Below are positions 11,096-23,164 of a stretch of 57,500 nt of DNA, one piece after another. This DNA comes from Cristatella mucedo (lineage: Eukaryota; Bryozoa; Phylactolaemata; Cristatellidae): assembly GCA_009760855.2 (NCBI GenBank), contig WPIO01000008.1, positions 3,100,001 to 3,157,500 of the forward strand, written 5' to 3'. A model generated the notes under the pieces. The model saw only the letters and a program-made list of their open reading frames with translations, had not been told where the DNA came from and searched no databases. Position numbers and translations under genes: made by a program. The number at the start of each line of letters is the position of its first letter. Position 1 is the stretch's first letter.

Positions 11096-12409
11096 AGAAA
11101 CCTAAATCGCCTGCTAAGCACTTTATAGGAATGCTGGAGAGGACGTACTACGATTGATTGCTGACAACATGCAGAGTGCGTCGGCAAGCCTAAGTACACA
11201 AAGAACAACTCACACGGGGCATAGGAAATGCCGCGAGGAGTAGCTGGGCCTTTATTTAGCATTTATTTAGTAGTATTTAGTATTAGCATAATATTTAGCC
11301 TTCTACTTTTAACACTTCGCACGCACTTCAACACGCCGAGACACTGCGGATAGCATCGGGTCAATTTCTGGCTGCTTTCTAGTTAACGGCCCGAACAACT
11401 ATTTCGATCCAGGGTTGTTGGCTGCACAAGGTCATTTCCATTTCTATGCACTTAATTAACTCGTCACAAGACATCGGTCGGAGAGCCTTAGCAGGTAGCT
11501 TCTTTCATTTTATCACCATAAAAAAATCCATGCAACGATAACTAAGAAAAAGAACAGTTAAACCCAAGAGACGATGGCAGATAGTAGAAGCGAATGATGC
11601 AGGCAGAAAATAAGGAAGACAGCAAGTAATACAGCAAAAGAGCGTTGAACTGTTACAGCTTGCAATTTAATTAAGAAGCACTAGGCACACAAGCATTTCA
11701 CAGAGATTAAGTTCAAGATTAAGCTCAAGTCTCTAGCTCTCTAGCTTCTTGCAGACAATAGGACCACGTTTTAGAGGTAAACGCTTTGCACTTTAGCGCG
11801 GTCTTCTTTAACGGACACCTGCTGAAAGGCTTCATTGCTTTGCTGCGCTTAACTGTAAAAATCAAATAAAGTACCTCTCGGCCACTCACAGCTTAGAACT
11901 ACTATGAAAGGCACAAACGCAATATACGCCAGGCTTGGCGTCACTTCCAAAGTAGGATTCCTTTAAGTCACGATTCTCGTCCGTTGTTGCAAGAAAGCAT
12001 CACCCGTCGAATCCATTTCGTAAGTAATTCAGCATCCGGTTGACCAGCTCATTTCTTCTTCAGTTACCGTTCTAGATTCTTGAAACAACTGCTTTTAAGC
12101 TAACATATCTCTGCATATCAGAGAAAAGTCGCTCGAAGAGACGATTCAGTCAGCTCTTCGTGCACTCTATTTAAACTTGTGTCCGCTCGGCTACGGTAGC
12201 CGGGAGGGAGGAGGGCTCTTCTTGATATCTCAGCCACATTTAACACTATGGACCAACAGATTTGGTTGGGGAAATTCTCATTCTCTCTATTTCCTTCATT
12301 GTATAATCTATCTTTTCTCTGTATCTATTCTCTTTTCTCTCTCGTTCAATCTGCCCATTAGCTATTTACTCTTCTCTCTCACTATTTCTGATTTCTCTTT
12401 CTCTATATA
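11096..12409. other. No recognisable feature
   Basis: I looked here on the minus strand for the next exon of the SEA/LDLa gene (phase 1 entry, cysteine-rich or protease motifs) and found none. There is no clear repeat apart from CT-rich sequence from about 12280. Confidence 0.45.
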
Positions 12410-12424
12410 TACACACACATAGGG

Positions 12425-12510
<86 letters not shown>

Positions 12511-12662
12511 GCACGCACACACACACACACACCCACATACACACAAACACACGCACTCAAGCACTCACTCAAGCACGCACTCACGAACGCACGTACGCAC
12601 GTACGCACTCGAACACACGCACACACACACACACAAACATATACACACATATATATGTATAT
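12410..12662. repeat. CA microsatellite with GCACTCA-type higher-order variants
   Basis: Pure (CA)n at about 12425-12502 grades into interrupted CACGCAC, CACTCAAGCA and CGTACGCA units, ending in an ATATATGTATATACATAT palindrome. It begins about 260 bp past the donor of the last LDLa exon, in its intron. Confidence 0.92.
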
Positions 12663-12923
12663 ACATATGTCGTTTGCCAGACTTCAGTACAGCAGCCTTT
12701 TTCTTGACAATTGTTCTTGACGTTTTGTTCATTGCTATTCGCTTTTCTCAAACCTTGCCTCTAAGAGAAAATCTAGAGCACACTTTCGTTTTATTTGAAT
12801 TCCCATTAGGGCCAATTATGAGAGTAATTTTTATTGCGGTTGTTACAAGAAAGACCTCGCCAGAGCTCGCGACATTGCTACGGGAAAGTTTGTACTTGAC
12901 CCATCTGATCACTGAAAACTCAC

Positions 12924-13070
12924 CGCGACAGTACACCGGGTCTTCGTCACTTCCATCAGAGCAGTCTCGAGTACCGTCGCACGTGTAAGACGCGGGTATG
13001 CAGTCCGTAGTCTCGTTCCAGAGACTATAGCCGCCTTTATTGCATCGGAACATGTTTGCAGAGCAATCTC
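12924..13070 (-). CDS. SEA/LDLa membrane protein, exon 7: LDL-receptor class A module 3 (last one found)
   Basis: This exon has 147 nt, phase 1-1. The acceptor is TTTTTCTGTAG before GA GAT TGC and the donor is TGTCGCG|GTGAGT. The translation starts DCSANMFRCNKGGYSLWNE, then TTDCIPASYTCDG, then DCSDGSDEDPVYC. It is longer than the other two because of an extra segment (GGYSLWNETTD) between Cys 2 and Cys 3. That segment carries a potential glycosylation site, NET. The acidic cluster D-C-S-D-G-S-D-E is intact. The consensus donor says the gene continues to the left with a phase 1 exon. I could not recognise that exon in the remaining 12.9 kb, so the C-terminal domains (more LDLa, protease or Ig) are unknown. 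Confidence 0.87.
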
Positions 13071-13199
13071 CTACAGAAAAACACGATAAATGTGCCCACA
13101 CGCCCTCAGCACTCGCTATGAGCTGTCGCTCGCAGCCATTTTCTGTTTTCTAAGTATTATTACTGGCAGCTAAGATTGAAAAATTGAGATAGTTCTCAC

Positions 13200-13325
13200 C
13201 ATTTGGTTTACATCCTACTTCATCGCTATTGTCACCGCAATCGTTGTGCTGGTCACAAACCCAGATTAAGGGTCGGCAGTTGCCGTTCAAACAATGAAAC
13301 TGGTCTGGAGTGCAAGTGAAATTTT
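13200..13325 (-). CDS. SEA/LDLa membrane protein, exon 6: LDL-receptor class A module 2
   Basis: This exon has 126 nt, again phase 1-1. The acceptor is GTTTTTAG before AA AAT TTC and the donor is CCAAATG|GTGAGA. The translation starts [16 protein letters not shown], followed by [12 protein letters not shown], then [10 protein letters not shown]. The six cysteines and the calcium cage (W-V-C-D...D-C-G-D-N-S-D-E) are complete. The block CxPLx[13 protein letters not shown] is very close to a module found in matriptase and in LDL-receptor relatives, so it identifies the domain but not the exact protein. NFT is a potential glycosylation sequon at the module start. It lies about 1.5 kb from module 1, with a broken LINE and a SINE in the intron between them. 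Confidence 0.88.
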
Positions 13326-13579
13326 CTAAAAACACAAGACCAATCATTACAGTAATATTAAGACATATACGTAGTACCCTAAGGGAATTAAGTCGCTTTC
13401 TAGACGCTTTAGATATGCTGGAAAGGAAGCAAGCATGTCAATGTGGTTAGCGATAAAATGCACATTTAAACGTCGAGGACAATTCGTGCGGATCTTCACA
13501 GGCTGTGACGAGCGGGCGGGGTTTCAGCTTCTTTTTTTTAATTTCAACAAGTCAGAGAACTTCGCAAGTCAGTCAATGG

Positions 13580-14545
13580 TGAGCTCTAGGCTTTGCGAGT
13601 TTGTGAACTGAAGGCACAGTCTCCCAATACTAGAGGTTGGTTCGAGGCACAGCGTGCAACACTTGTGTCAGAAGAGCGGGTAGCATAATGCCTATGCAAA
13701 TGGGAATTTACTTCCGATAGGTATGCCGGATCGAGAGAATGCAGGTCATGTGACGTGGAAACTGCGACATTCAGGCTAGAAAAAAACCGCAACAGCCGGC
13801 GATGTTTTGCTCCAACGTATAAGGAAAGGTCTTGTCGTACAGTCCAGACGACTTTCGATTGGCGAGCCGCAGTAGCCATGACGGGATGACGCCATGACGG
13901 GAAGGGACCAATGAATGCACAGACTCTGCTTGGCTCTGGTATCATTATCTCAGCATGCCAGAATAGTTTCGCTATTTTACGAAACTGAGCGCAAGCAGAC
14001 TTGACTTTGTGCGCTGACTTCGTAGCCTATATGAGAGGTCATTATGGAACAGGACACCCGTATTTCTAGCAGATGATACCGAAGATATGCGGCCAGGCTT
14101 GTTCTAGGGTTAGGTTTTCAATTTCAGAGACACAACAAGGTTTACCCAGGTAAGTTATTTTTAAAATCATTCAATTTAAGAAACGCTGCTGTAATCTCAG
14201 CGTGAAGCTGGTTTGGTCCAGCGGATAAGGTGCTCGCCCCGACCAAGGTCTGGCTGAGGTCGTGGGCTCGAGCCCCGAGGCATATGTGTAGCGCTTGAAT
14301 AGAGATTAAGTTCTCTTGGGGCGCTATATAAATGAATTATATTTTTATATAAAATGTCATAGATAAGTGCAGCAACGGAGTTGAGAGAGTTCAAGGTTCT
14401 TGAAGGCTGGGAGGGATCAAAGTTCAGATAAAGCTATTGCGTTATCGGCGTAACAATGAAAGCTCATATTCTGCTTGGGGATCCTCCAGAGGGAGCTCAT
14501 AAGTTGTGAAAAGAAGTGGACCAATAACAGATCGCCGGGGGCCGC
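13580..14545 (-). mobile_element. Old LINE-A copy in an intron, split by a SINE
   Basis: Degraded minus-strand LINE-A is recognisable by LHSLDPAYLSEVNSH and LVLGDCAFSS near 13590-13730, matching [15 protein letters not shown] and SFGDRAFSS. Further up, FDPSQPSRTLNSLNSVAALI at about 14360-14430 matches [20 protein letters not shown]. The two halves are separated by a plus-strand SINE-A. It lies between LDLa exons 5 and 6. A C/G-rich patch at 14535-14565 ends the match. Confidence 0.75.
14207..14352 (+). mobile_element. SINE-A, tRNA-derived, inserted in a LINE-A relict
   Basis: The tRNA-like head has an A-box-like GGTCCAGCGGATAAGG and a B-box-like GGGCTCGAGCCCC. The tail GTAGCGCTTGAATAGAGATT to TTGGGGCGCTAT forms a stem-loop like that at the LINE-A 3' end. 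An AT-rich end follows. Confidence 0.85.
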
Positions 14546-14780
14546 GCCGGCCCCCCCCGTGCTTTAAATGCAACTCGAATGACTGTTGCTGGTTGAAACC
14601 AAGAGGGCGCACTTAGTTCCTTAAGTGACAAATCATGTTCAAAGCTGAGCCTGCAACTTTTATACAATCCACCGAGTCTGAGCTACCGATCGCAAGCAAC
14701 ACGCTCCTCGCTTAAAGCAGTTTCGTAGCAGCTCAACTGAAAAAAGCCAACGAAATGCGAGCCGAGGCAAACTCTCTTAC

Positions 14781-14888
14781 TACAGTTAGCTTCATCTGTG
14801 CCGTCAACGCAGTCAATGACGCCGTCGCATCTGTTTCGAAGTGGCTGACATGATGTGTTGTCGCATCTGAATGTCTTCGGCTGGCAAG
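14781..14888 (-). CDS. SEA/LDLa membrane protein, exon 5: LDL-receptor class A module 1
   Basis: This exon has 108 nt and is a symmetrical phase 1-1 module. The acceptor is TTTCACCTTAG before CT TGC CAG and the donor is AACTGTA|GTAAGA. The translation starts (A)CQPKTFRCDNTSC and continues with PLRNRCDG, then DCVDGTDEANC. All six cysteines of an LDLa repeat are present in the normal order. The calcium-binding acidic cluster D-C-x-D-G-T-D-E is intact, with Thr replacing the usual Ser of SDE. NTS and NCS are potential glycosylation sequons. It joins the SEA exon directly across a 4.3-kb intron. No CUB or other domain is seen between them, unlike vertebrate matriptase. Confidence 0.85.
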
Positions 14889-17800
14889 CTAAGGTGAAAT
14901 GCACTGATTACGCGGATGCATAGAGACGACGTGGCAAGTGGCTTAAGCCCAGAGGAGGCGGAAGAGCAAACCGCGGCAGAGGGCACAGCGTGCACCACTT
15001 GCTCTTTCTGCCTTACGTGGAACGTTGCTGCTCACGCAAGTATCTGAATCCTGGCCGTCGGGAAATTGAGAGCAGTTGAATGGAAATTCAAGCTGCAGCG
15101 AAGTTATCCAGTTCTCGCAGCTCCTGAGAGCATCTGAAAGCGGCAGCGTTTGCCAAGTCAGCGCGAGCGTTGGAGAACATCTCCGGTCTGCTCCAGGAGG
15201 GCGCAGAGTTCCTCAAGATAGATAAATCCAGCACTGCCCTAGCTTACCGACACAGAGATGGCGGCACGGAGGAACCTGATTTCTGCCCGAGTAGCCGCAG
15301 CGCGGCACGTAGACGGCGCACACAAACACGTTCCAGAGAGCGTAGCAGCGCTGGGTGAGCAGCATAAGGATGGAGACCTGTCGCTGCAGGCCGGTCTGCA
15401 ACTATACAAGACTCGCTGTAGATGCCCGAGTCTGCCAGCAGCAGCTTCCGGCGGCGGCTAGCCAAGCTGGCGTGCACCGAACTGCATGCAGCAGCGGCGC
15501 GAGCATAAATGCACTGGTTTATCCAATTGCTCGCTGCCATTCATTTATACGTTCTAATTCTTCGGACGATTCAAGGCTACCGTAAACAAGCCGACTTCCC
15601 CTCGACTTGTTTCCATAGATACCAATAGCTAATGGGTGCAGCCCAAAACGGGTTCAGCGCTAGCCACAAGGCCTATATAGGGAGCTAGAACTGCGAATGT
15701 GAGATACTTAAACGTCCCTTTCGAGAGGCGGTGGCATGTGCGGTATTCATTTATGCCGACGTCACAATCTCGACCTCAGCGACCCGAGGTTGCTCGAACA
15801 TTCTGCTAGCTCTGCTCACATAGACTATGCTAGCCTCGCTGCCTGCGGCGGATTTTCCATCGTCCCTATCGGAGCCGTGTTTTGTTGCCAGCCATTGCAC
15901 AGCCGTCTTGAATGAACCTTCCGATGCGTATATCCCAAAAGATTTTTTTTTCATGCAGCCGAGACATTTCCCGGCCACTCGCCGAAGGCGACAGTGTCCC
16001 TGAATCGTCTTCAGTAAGAGGGACAGCTTTGACAAGCACTGGCGGAGATCGAGTTCCCTGTGGAGAGAGATAAACGTACGAGTCATTATTATTATTATTA
16101 TTATTATTAGAACGTTCTTATGAACCTTCCTCTTGGAAAATGTAAGAATTGTCAATCGATGGGGGCTAGGTGTCGTTTTAGTCTACCACAGAGGCTCGAG
16201 GTTGAGCAAAAGATGGCAGAGGATGAGGCCCCTTGAGCTCAGGCCTCACATGCGTCTCGCTTTGCGAAGGGATCTCGGGAAATCTCCTGATCATATTGTT
16301 TCAACTGATTTTCAAATCCTCGGCTGGCGACATTCTCGCCCAGTTGCTCGAGCAGCTTCTTTACCGGCTGTCCAACGGTAAGGCCCATCCGGTCCGTGTT
16401 CGCTCACATCCGCGTGGACCGTTTTTCACACTATCCGGGCTGAGAAATCATCCCTTACTTAAACCTCTTAATGAGCTCCTCAACCCATGCCTGATATTCC
16501 GACCACCTTCTTAACTTGCTTTATATCCGGCCGTAGACCTGCGTCGGCAGCTCCACCAGAGCTTCACATAGTGGCTTCGCCCAACCAGGTAGCTTCTCCG
16601 GAAAGCTTGGTGTGCTCTGCCCTTTCTCTGTTTAGACTGGACAAAATAAGCGCGTGTTGTACGTTTAGGTAAATGCTCTCTTCATGCTAAGCACAATTAG
16701 CTCCAGGATCGAATCAGAGTGTTATACACGCTTTCTTCATTGGAAAGGTCAACAAAAGACTGGCTGAGTGCAAACACCCCGCCGTGCTGGCCGGAGCCTG
16801 CGACCAGCGCGAGAACAGATTTAACAAAGGGCAGCACAATAAATGACAGGAACGGCGCAAACAAAATGCGACGCCCGATGCGAAGCCGGCGGATGTGCCC
16901 TCTCTGTTGGTCTAACCGCGGGCGATTGAGATTGAGACTTCCCCTCTGCAGTATCGGGTTGAGCGCTACTACCGCGGCCGCCGTGGGGGGCGGCGTCCGT
17001 GGCGGTTAGCGTCCCAAGCTAACCCGAGCCTGACATTTGCCTAGGCATTCGCACTTCTTTGTGCCTTTATAGCTTGATATTTCGAGGCATGGTCCAACGT
17101 CACAGTGTAGTAAGTGAGACTACAAGTACGCGCAGTACAGATTTTAACCGTAGCAGCTTTATTGCCGAAGATGTTAAGCGGAAATACGGATACGGCCAGG
17201 GGCCTCCTCGTATGAGCCTACGCAATAACGCAAACGTTCCAATCTACTCTCAATATGTTTTGCGCAGAATAATTGCCGCTCGATTAGCGTTGACTGGAGC
17301 TGGCTAGGGAGAGTGTGATTAGACGTCGAGCCTCCTGCCAAAGGACCGAGCAGGAGGTTTCGGGACCGTGCACAATATGGCGGCGAAGTGCCGAAGACGT
17401 TTTTAAGGATCGTCGCCGCTCTCGGCGCAAGTGGTTACAATGGGCGGGGAGGTGCCCCGGGTGTCTGTGAGCAAGCACCCGGCGGCAAGCAGCCGAGGCC
17501 ATTGCGAGCGCCACGTGAGAAATGAGCAACACGACGTCTCGAGGTGTCGGTGTGGAGACTACCAACAGCCAGTGACAGCTGAACCATTTATCGCCTCCGC
17601 CCCCACATCCCGATTAGCGCTTTCGGCTTTTCGGGGCGCTTAGCGGTCGGAGAGCAGAGCAAGGTCATCAGCAAGATCGTCGGTAAGGTCGGGCCAACCT
17701 TCCGCTTCTCCTTTCCGAGTCGGAAGCCGGCAAATTGCCAAGAGTTGGCGGCTGCGTGCGGATGCCGCACGGGGGAAGCTCCGACGAAGCGGCGGCGGGC

Positions 17801-19178
17801 CGTTTCGGCGGCGCTGAGCTGCTGTCACGCGAGCGAACCATCCTGAGAGTGGTTTGCCGAGCTCGGAGAACTGGTCGTATGGCGTAGCTCTATCGCGTTT
17901 GCTTGCTTTGCTTTGTGTTTACCTGCGAGGCGTATCCGGCGAAATTAGGAAACGCGGTTCCCGTCGAATTCCAGAACATGCTCTGGCACTCGCTCACAAG
18001 AATGGGCTCGCACGCTCCCGAGACTGAGGCCGAGCTCGACTTCTGGGCTGCAACGCGTGTGCTGCCATTGGTTAGACGCGCTAAGCGGCCGACGCTCCGC
18101 TACTTCCGGTGGTCGACTTCCGCTCGCAGCGCTCTTCCGACCCCGCGAGTACTTACGAGGCCGAGGCGTCGAGTTGGCGGCTTTGAAAGCCAGGTCAGAG
18201 CTCAGCGAGTCTGGGTTAGCGTCTGCAAAAACATGCCTGGCGGTCACCGCTGGGTGCCTGCCGCTCTGGACGATCAATGCGACTCTGCTCAGCTCGAGCC
18301 CCAGGAGACGGAAGAGAGCTCGCTGCGCAAGCGCGGAGCCGCGATGCAGTGAATCCAGTGAATCCCGGCAACGTGGGTGACGTCATGGGATACGAACGTT
18401 CGCATGCGGGCTACTCTCAAGAGCTCCATTATTCTCGGCAAGGAGGTCAGAGCATTTTACACGGAATAATCAATAAAGCTGCTATGGCTACCAATTGATC
18501 AGCTGACACAGAGCAACGTTTTCAGTCTGATCGACAAGGTTGACCTTGGATTTAGCTCGCTCATACCTATCTGAACTGTTACATCAGTTTCAGCCTTGTT
18601 TTTTTGGCCCTCGCGTCCTCTACGGACAACAAATAGCCGCTCCATTTGTTCACTGAAAGACCGCTGGCAGCGCAGGCTTTTTCTCTGCAAGTCGTAGGCT
18701 GTGCAACACAAACTCGCATCTGCTGACAACATGTTCTCCGCTTCAGCACGACGACGAACATCCTCTACAGTGGCCACACGTTGCTGCTTCTGCGAAGCTC
18801 ACTTCCTCGACTGTCTTCCTGATTCTTCTGCGATTCTTGCTCCCTCTTAGCCGCGTGAGATGTTATCTATTGACTACCGAGCGTCCACCGCAAGCCGCTT
18901 AAGCTTCGAGTTTGCTACAGAAAACTCTCCAGCGCAAAACCCGCTTTGTCTTTGTGCACTTTTGAAGCTAAAGACAGAGATGCTTGAAGGCACACAATTG
19001 TAGATACGCAGACGGCACACGGGTAAATGTGATAGCGCTTGATAAACCAAGTGTTCGACTCTCTTGGCAATAGCGAGCCAATGATGAAGGCAGTGTAGCC
19101 ATCAGCAGATGGACCGAAGACAAAGGCTTATGTGTGATGACAGTAGGAAAGACACCGAGAGTGCTCTGCTTTACCTAC
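14889..19178. other. 4.3-kb intron between SEA exon 4 and LDLa exon 5
   Basis: Phases on both sides match directly, so no exon is required here, although one with symmetrical phases could be missed. The intron holds a (TTA)n run at about 16085-16110, probably the remnant of a LINE tail, and a GC-rich stretch at 16.8-18.4 kb. Open frames in that stretch show no domain. Confidence 0.5.
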
Positions 19179-19384
19179 CAAGGGTGAACGAAATGGAATC
19201 AGCGTCAATTACTATGCTGCCTCCGCTTGACCGCAGGTAGACGGTGGCGTCGGCCAAGCTTCCTTTATAGTCTGCCTCCTCCAGCCAGGCTTGCCTGAGC
19301 GCTGATTGGTCCACTGTAGCGGCTGGCTGCCCGCCGCCGGCCATTTGGAACGTTAGCCGGAAGTCTACGAACACGCTGCCTGGC
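19179..19384 (-). CDS. SEA/LDLa membrane protein, exon 4: SEA cleavage loop and C-terminal half
   Basis: This exon has 206 nt. The acceptor is TTTTTTGCAG with exon base 19384, and it enters in phase 2, completing the Arg codon begun in exon 3. The translation begins (R)PGSVFVDFRLTFQ. G-S-V-F-V is the classic SEA autoproteolysis motif (cleavage between Gly and Ser, about residues 397/398 of the model). It is followed by VDFRLTF, the typical strand after the cut. The remainder, through ADATVYLRSS and SIVIDADSISFTL, fits the rest of a SEA fold, with LRQAWLEEADYKGSL as a probable helix. The preferred donor is CCTTG|GTAGGT (phase 1), which joins directly to the first LDLa exon. A second GT four bases further (GTAG|GTAAAG) would be out of phase. 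Confidence 0.78.
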
Positions 19385-19931
19385 CTGCAAAAAACAATCG
19401 CAAAGTTAGCGGACTTCAAGTTTCCCATCGCCACAGGCCCGCTCGCTGCAGACTGCTGGGAAGTGCATGCGTCCTATAGGTGGCGCTGGCTGTCGAGCCA
19501 TTGCGACGCCTACCGTGCAGTGCCTCCTCGCCTTTCTATGACTGCGCAAGGAGGGAGCGGCTAGCAACCGACCGGCTTTCTCTCTTTCTCAGCGAGCACA
19601 TAACCAGTAACCAGCGCAGCAAAGCTTCGTCGCATTGCCAGAGGCAATGGCGTCTAATTGGCAAACAAACTTAGCGTTCACCTTTGTGTCCAAGTACAAC
19701 AAAGGGAGGCGGGATGAATAGAGAGTGCCTCTGTGTATGGTGGGCTGAGGGAGAGAGCCGCTCTTAATGAAGCCTGTTTTTACACGAAGAGCTAAGAGAA
19801 GTGAAGCGTTGAGTCACACTGGAGCCCTCTCAAACAGAAAGCCAGCGCCATCTGTGGGCTCTGCAGCTCACATCTGGCCATCTCGTGCGGGCGGCATGCC
19901 TTTAGCAGAAGGCCTGAGTTGCGCAATGGGA

Positions 19932-20181
<250 letters not shown>

Positions 20182-20548
20182 AATGCATGGTGGGTGCGAG
20201 ATGATCGCCATAAGGCATTACATGGCAATGGGAACACCAGCTGCACTGGAAATGTAAGAACAAGCAGCTGGCGTTAATATTGCATTTTCATACACATAAT
20301 TACGCTATACGATGCATCTATAGGCCATTTTAATCGTGCTGGTCCTGTTAATTTTATCACTCTGCCTAAGTATACTTTAGTGTCTAGTACGTCTAGTCTT
20401 TTAATGCGTGGTCATGAGTGATCAAACTTAGGGCTGTGCAAGCTGACGCTCCAAAGATAAACACTGTTTCATGCGCAAGCGCAGCTGCCCGTCGTAGTGT
20501 CAGTCGCCCTCTGGCTTTTACAAGCAGCTCGTCATACTGGCAGCTCAC

Positions 20549-20616
20549 CTGAAACGCAGCACTTCCGAGCCAATGTAGATGGCGCTAATATTGCTTCGGC
20601 TGTACACATAATCGAT
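20549..20616 (-). CDS. SEA/LDLa membrane protein, exon 3: middle of the SEA domain
   Basis: This short exon has 68 nt and is easy to miss. The acceptor is TTATTCTAG followed by ATC GAT TAT in phase 0, matching exon 2. An in-frame stop immediately before the exon limits it on that side. The translation runs IDYVYSRSNISAIYIGSEV and then LRF plus two bases. It leaves through TTCAG|GTGAGC in phase 2, which matches exon 4. The pattern (I/V)D-x-x-Y-x-x-S-x-(I/L)-x-x-x-(Y/F) followed by V-L-x-F is the second helix and strand of SEA domains, directly before the self-cleavage loop. NIS is a potential glycosylation sequon. Confidence comes mainly from the phase match on both sides plus the SEA pattern across the junction. 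Confidence 0.72.
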
Positions 20617-20884
20617 CTAGAATAAATAACCCAGGCTTGAGAGTAGCTAAATATCAAGACCAGTAAGCACAACAAATTCTGCTCTTGCTGCTATTGACAG
20701 GATTACGTAAATAGTCTACCGATCTAAAAAGAACAAGGCTAAGAACAGCAATGCATATCACAGGAAATGTAAAAGTATTAATAGGTATGCAAAAAACGGT
20801 AGATTAATGCTCGGCTGACTCGACAGTCACATACTACAGAGTGGCATAAGAACCTCAGCTACAATCGTGCGGATGTTAATACAG

Positions 20885-20950
20885 ATTACTTGCTTCGGGA
20901 ATCGAACCCGCGAACGTTGTTGTGAAGTTAGAGCACTTATGCCCCAATTT
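20885..20950 (-). mobile_element. tRNA-like SINE relict
   Basis: A minus-strand B-box, GGTTCGATTCC (plus 20898-20908), follows a degraded tRNA-like arm. It resembles SINE-B but is short, with no clear tail. Confidence 0.45.
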
Positions 20951-20968
20951 AAGGCACAAGGTTTGGAT

Positions 20969-21133
20969 AATATAAATAAATATAAATATAACTCATTTTC
21001 ATAGAGTTCTAGGAGAACTCAATCTTTATTGAAGCATGTCATATATGCTATGGGGCTCGAGCCCACGACCTCGGCCATTAAATACATTCTCCTTGACCTT
21101 GGTTGGGGCGAGCGCCCACCGCTGGGCAAAACC
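20969..21133 (-). mobile_element. SINE-A, diverged copy
   Basis: On the minus strand the tRNA-like head (GCTCGCCCCAACCAAGG, then GAGGTCGTGGGCTCGAGCCCC) is followed by a weak stem-loop (AAGATTGAGTTCTC) and an ATATTTATATTTATT tail. The B-box block is identical to the other two SINE-A copies. Confidence 0.8.
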
Positions 21134-22174
21134 CTCTAGATTAGACGTCTGTGAGTTGAAAATGCTTTTTAATGCTTATTGAAGTTAAGCGAGTGTGCTA
21201 ATCAACAAGTTTTTGGAGACAAAGATTCTATAGAGCCAGTAGAGAGACGCAGGTATATGTTTGCATGCGGTACATTCGTGGAGCTCACGAACACTATCTC
21301 TACCATGCTATCTCTAGCATACTGCATTTATTTAAGTCATTCATAATCTATTATAAGAACCTTATACTCATCTTTATGCCACGCTGAGCTTTGACAAGGA
21401 CGCATGGATCAGTACACTTTGCTGCGGCGAGCTTTGCTGCGGCGAGTGCACCCACCTAACCAGAATGCCTTAGCAGCAGGCACTGCACTACGTGCATCGC
21501 TATGGGAGGTGGGCGAGCTGCTATTTCTATAGCAGAAAACTGTTTATTTTTTATAATCTCAGATTGGAGGAAATCGGCTTAACTGACTTAAGAGGCCCTA
21601 CATTCTATGGACGAAGAATGGTTAGCGCCAATGATTTTTGAGCTTTCCTACTACCAGGACAGATAAGAAAGAAGAATTAATGCCAGCCACTCTTGCTCGA
21701 AATGTAAGGGAGGCTAAGGGTGCACATGCTGCTAGGGGCGCACATGTTGCTAAGGACGCACAGGTCGGCAGGATGAGCTCCTGTCGTGGCGGGAATCTCG
21801 TAAGGACGGGACGAAATCGTGGGACGAAATGGCGCGACTTTCTGATTGCCCAGGAGCTTTCCGTTGAACGTTAAGGAGCTCCCCTCTCTAGATTATTTAT
21901 TATAGATTATTATCTAGAATATTAAGAATCTATTAATACTAATCTAGATTAATATCAAATAAAGATGCAATTTGGTTACTTATGCATTAGCTTTTGATTT
22001 CGACGGGTATTTAAAGAGTAAAGGCACCCGGTGAAGTAATGACGGAATATTGTGGAGGTATTACTCAAGGAATGCGTAGTTTTCGCTTTTTACGAGCTTT
22101 TTTCCCTTGTCATTCATTTACGATGAAAAAGCCGCGGGTCTTTTGCAGTTTTTTTTCACTAAAAAAGCACCCCT
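21134..22174. other. Intronic sequence, no recognisable gene
   Basis: This is part of the intron between SEA exons 2 and 3. A short direct repetition of GCACATGCTGCTAGGG-like units occurs at 21720-21765. AT-rich TCTAGATTA-type words at 21885-21960 are locally self-complementary. Nothing else stands out. Confidence 0.4.
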
Positions 22175-22179
22175 GCGTA

Positions 22180-22415
22180 GACATAATGATAGCAATAATA
22201 ATAATAATGACACACTTGATAAATCGGCCCCAGAGAACTCAATCTCTTTCTTTGCGCTTTACATTTGCTGACGTTACATTTACATTTGCATTTACATTTG
22301 CAAAGGAAGCATGATTGAATGGTCAGTAGTAGCATGCTCAATAAAAAACAAGAATAACATGGTCAGGGGTGACATGCACAGGGTCAGCATGCAAGTGTGG
22401 TTAGTGAGTGACTAC
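22180..22415 (-). mobile_element. LINE-A 3' untranslated fragment
   Basis: On the minus strand the LINE-A 3' region runs from the CATGCTGACCCTGTGCATG segment to a stem-loop (AAGCGCAAAGAAAGAGATTG) and (TTA)n. A local ACATTTGCATTT duplication precedes the stem-loop. Confidence 0.8.
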
Positions 22416-23164
22416 ATGAGGTTACTCACACAGGTACCCGATTCAGTGCTCCGTAGTCAATGCAATCAATTGGAAAAATGTCCGGCAGGCATTCGCTACG
22501 GCATTAAGAAGCATTTGTAATACATTTGAAATTCAGCTCACTAGTATGAGCACTTGGTCGTTCGCGCTAACGGAAGAATAGAGAGACGAGCCTCCCACCC
22601 CCCTGCTCTTGCAAATGAAAAACTCGATCGTCGGGCTCAGTTCGGTCTCAATTCAGGTGTCGTGCTCCGTCTCCTGCGTCACGACGAGGCCACACTCTTC
22701 CGCTCGCTAACCACGCGAATTTACGCGATGCTCTCGCTCAGAGCTCATGAGTGGTGCTTGCGTGCGTCCAGGTTCGCAGGACCGTGCAAAACAACTAACT
22801 CTAAGCCATTAGCTCGTCGCGCCGGTCAAGAAAAGCCGGTCAAGGACGCCGGGCTGCGCTCTGCGACGAGCTTCTCTTTACGCCAGCGCCCCAGCTCGCG
22901 CTCTATCCTCTGAGTAGAAAGAGCCGCGTAGCCCCGGCCGCACGATCAATCGGCCGCCACACTGCCTAGCGCCTCCAGCCGCGCGGCCGCAGGCACCGGA
23001 TGCATCATAGTCGCCGCTAGAAGCCGCGCGAAGATCGTGGCCCTATTCGCGGCCACGACCCGACCGACGCATGCGCCGCTGTAGCGATTAGCAGTGTGCA
23101 GCGTCACGCCGCTGACTCGCGGTCCTGCTTTCGTCGCCGCCCACCGGCAGCGTTTGTCGCGGCT

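Noticed and set aside
12924-13325. Naming the gene matriptase (ST14), perlecan or an LDL-receptor protein
   Set aside because: LDLa and SEA domains are shared by all these groups; no protease, CUB, Ig or EGF exon was found, so the symbol is left empty.
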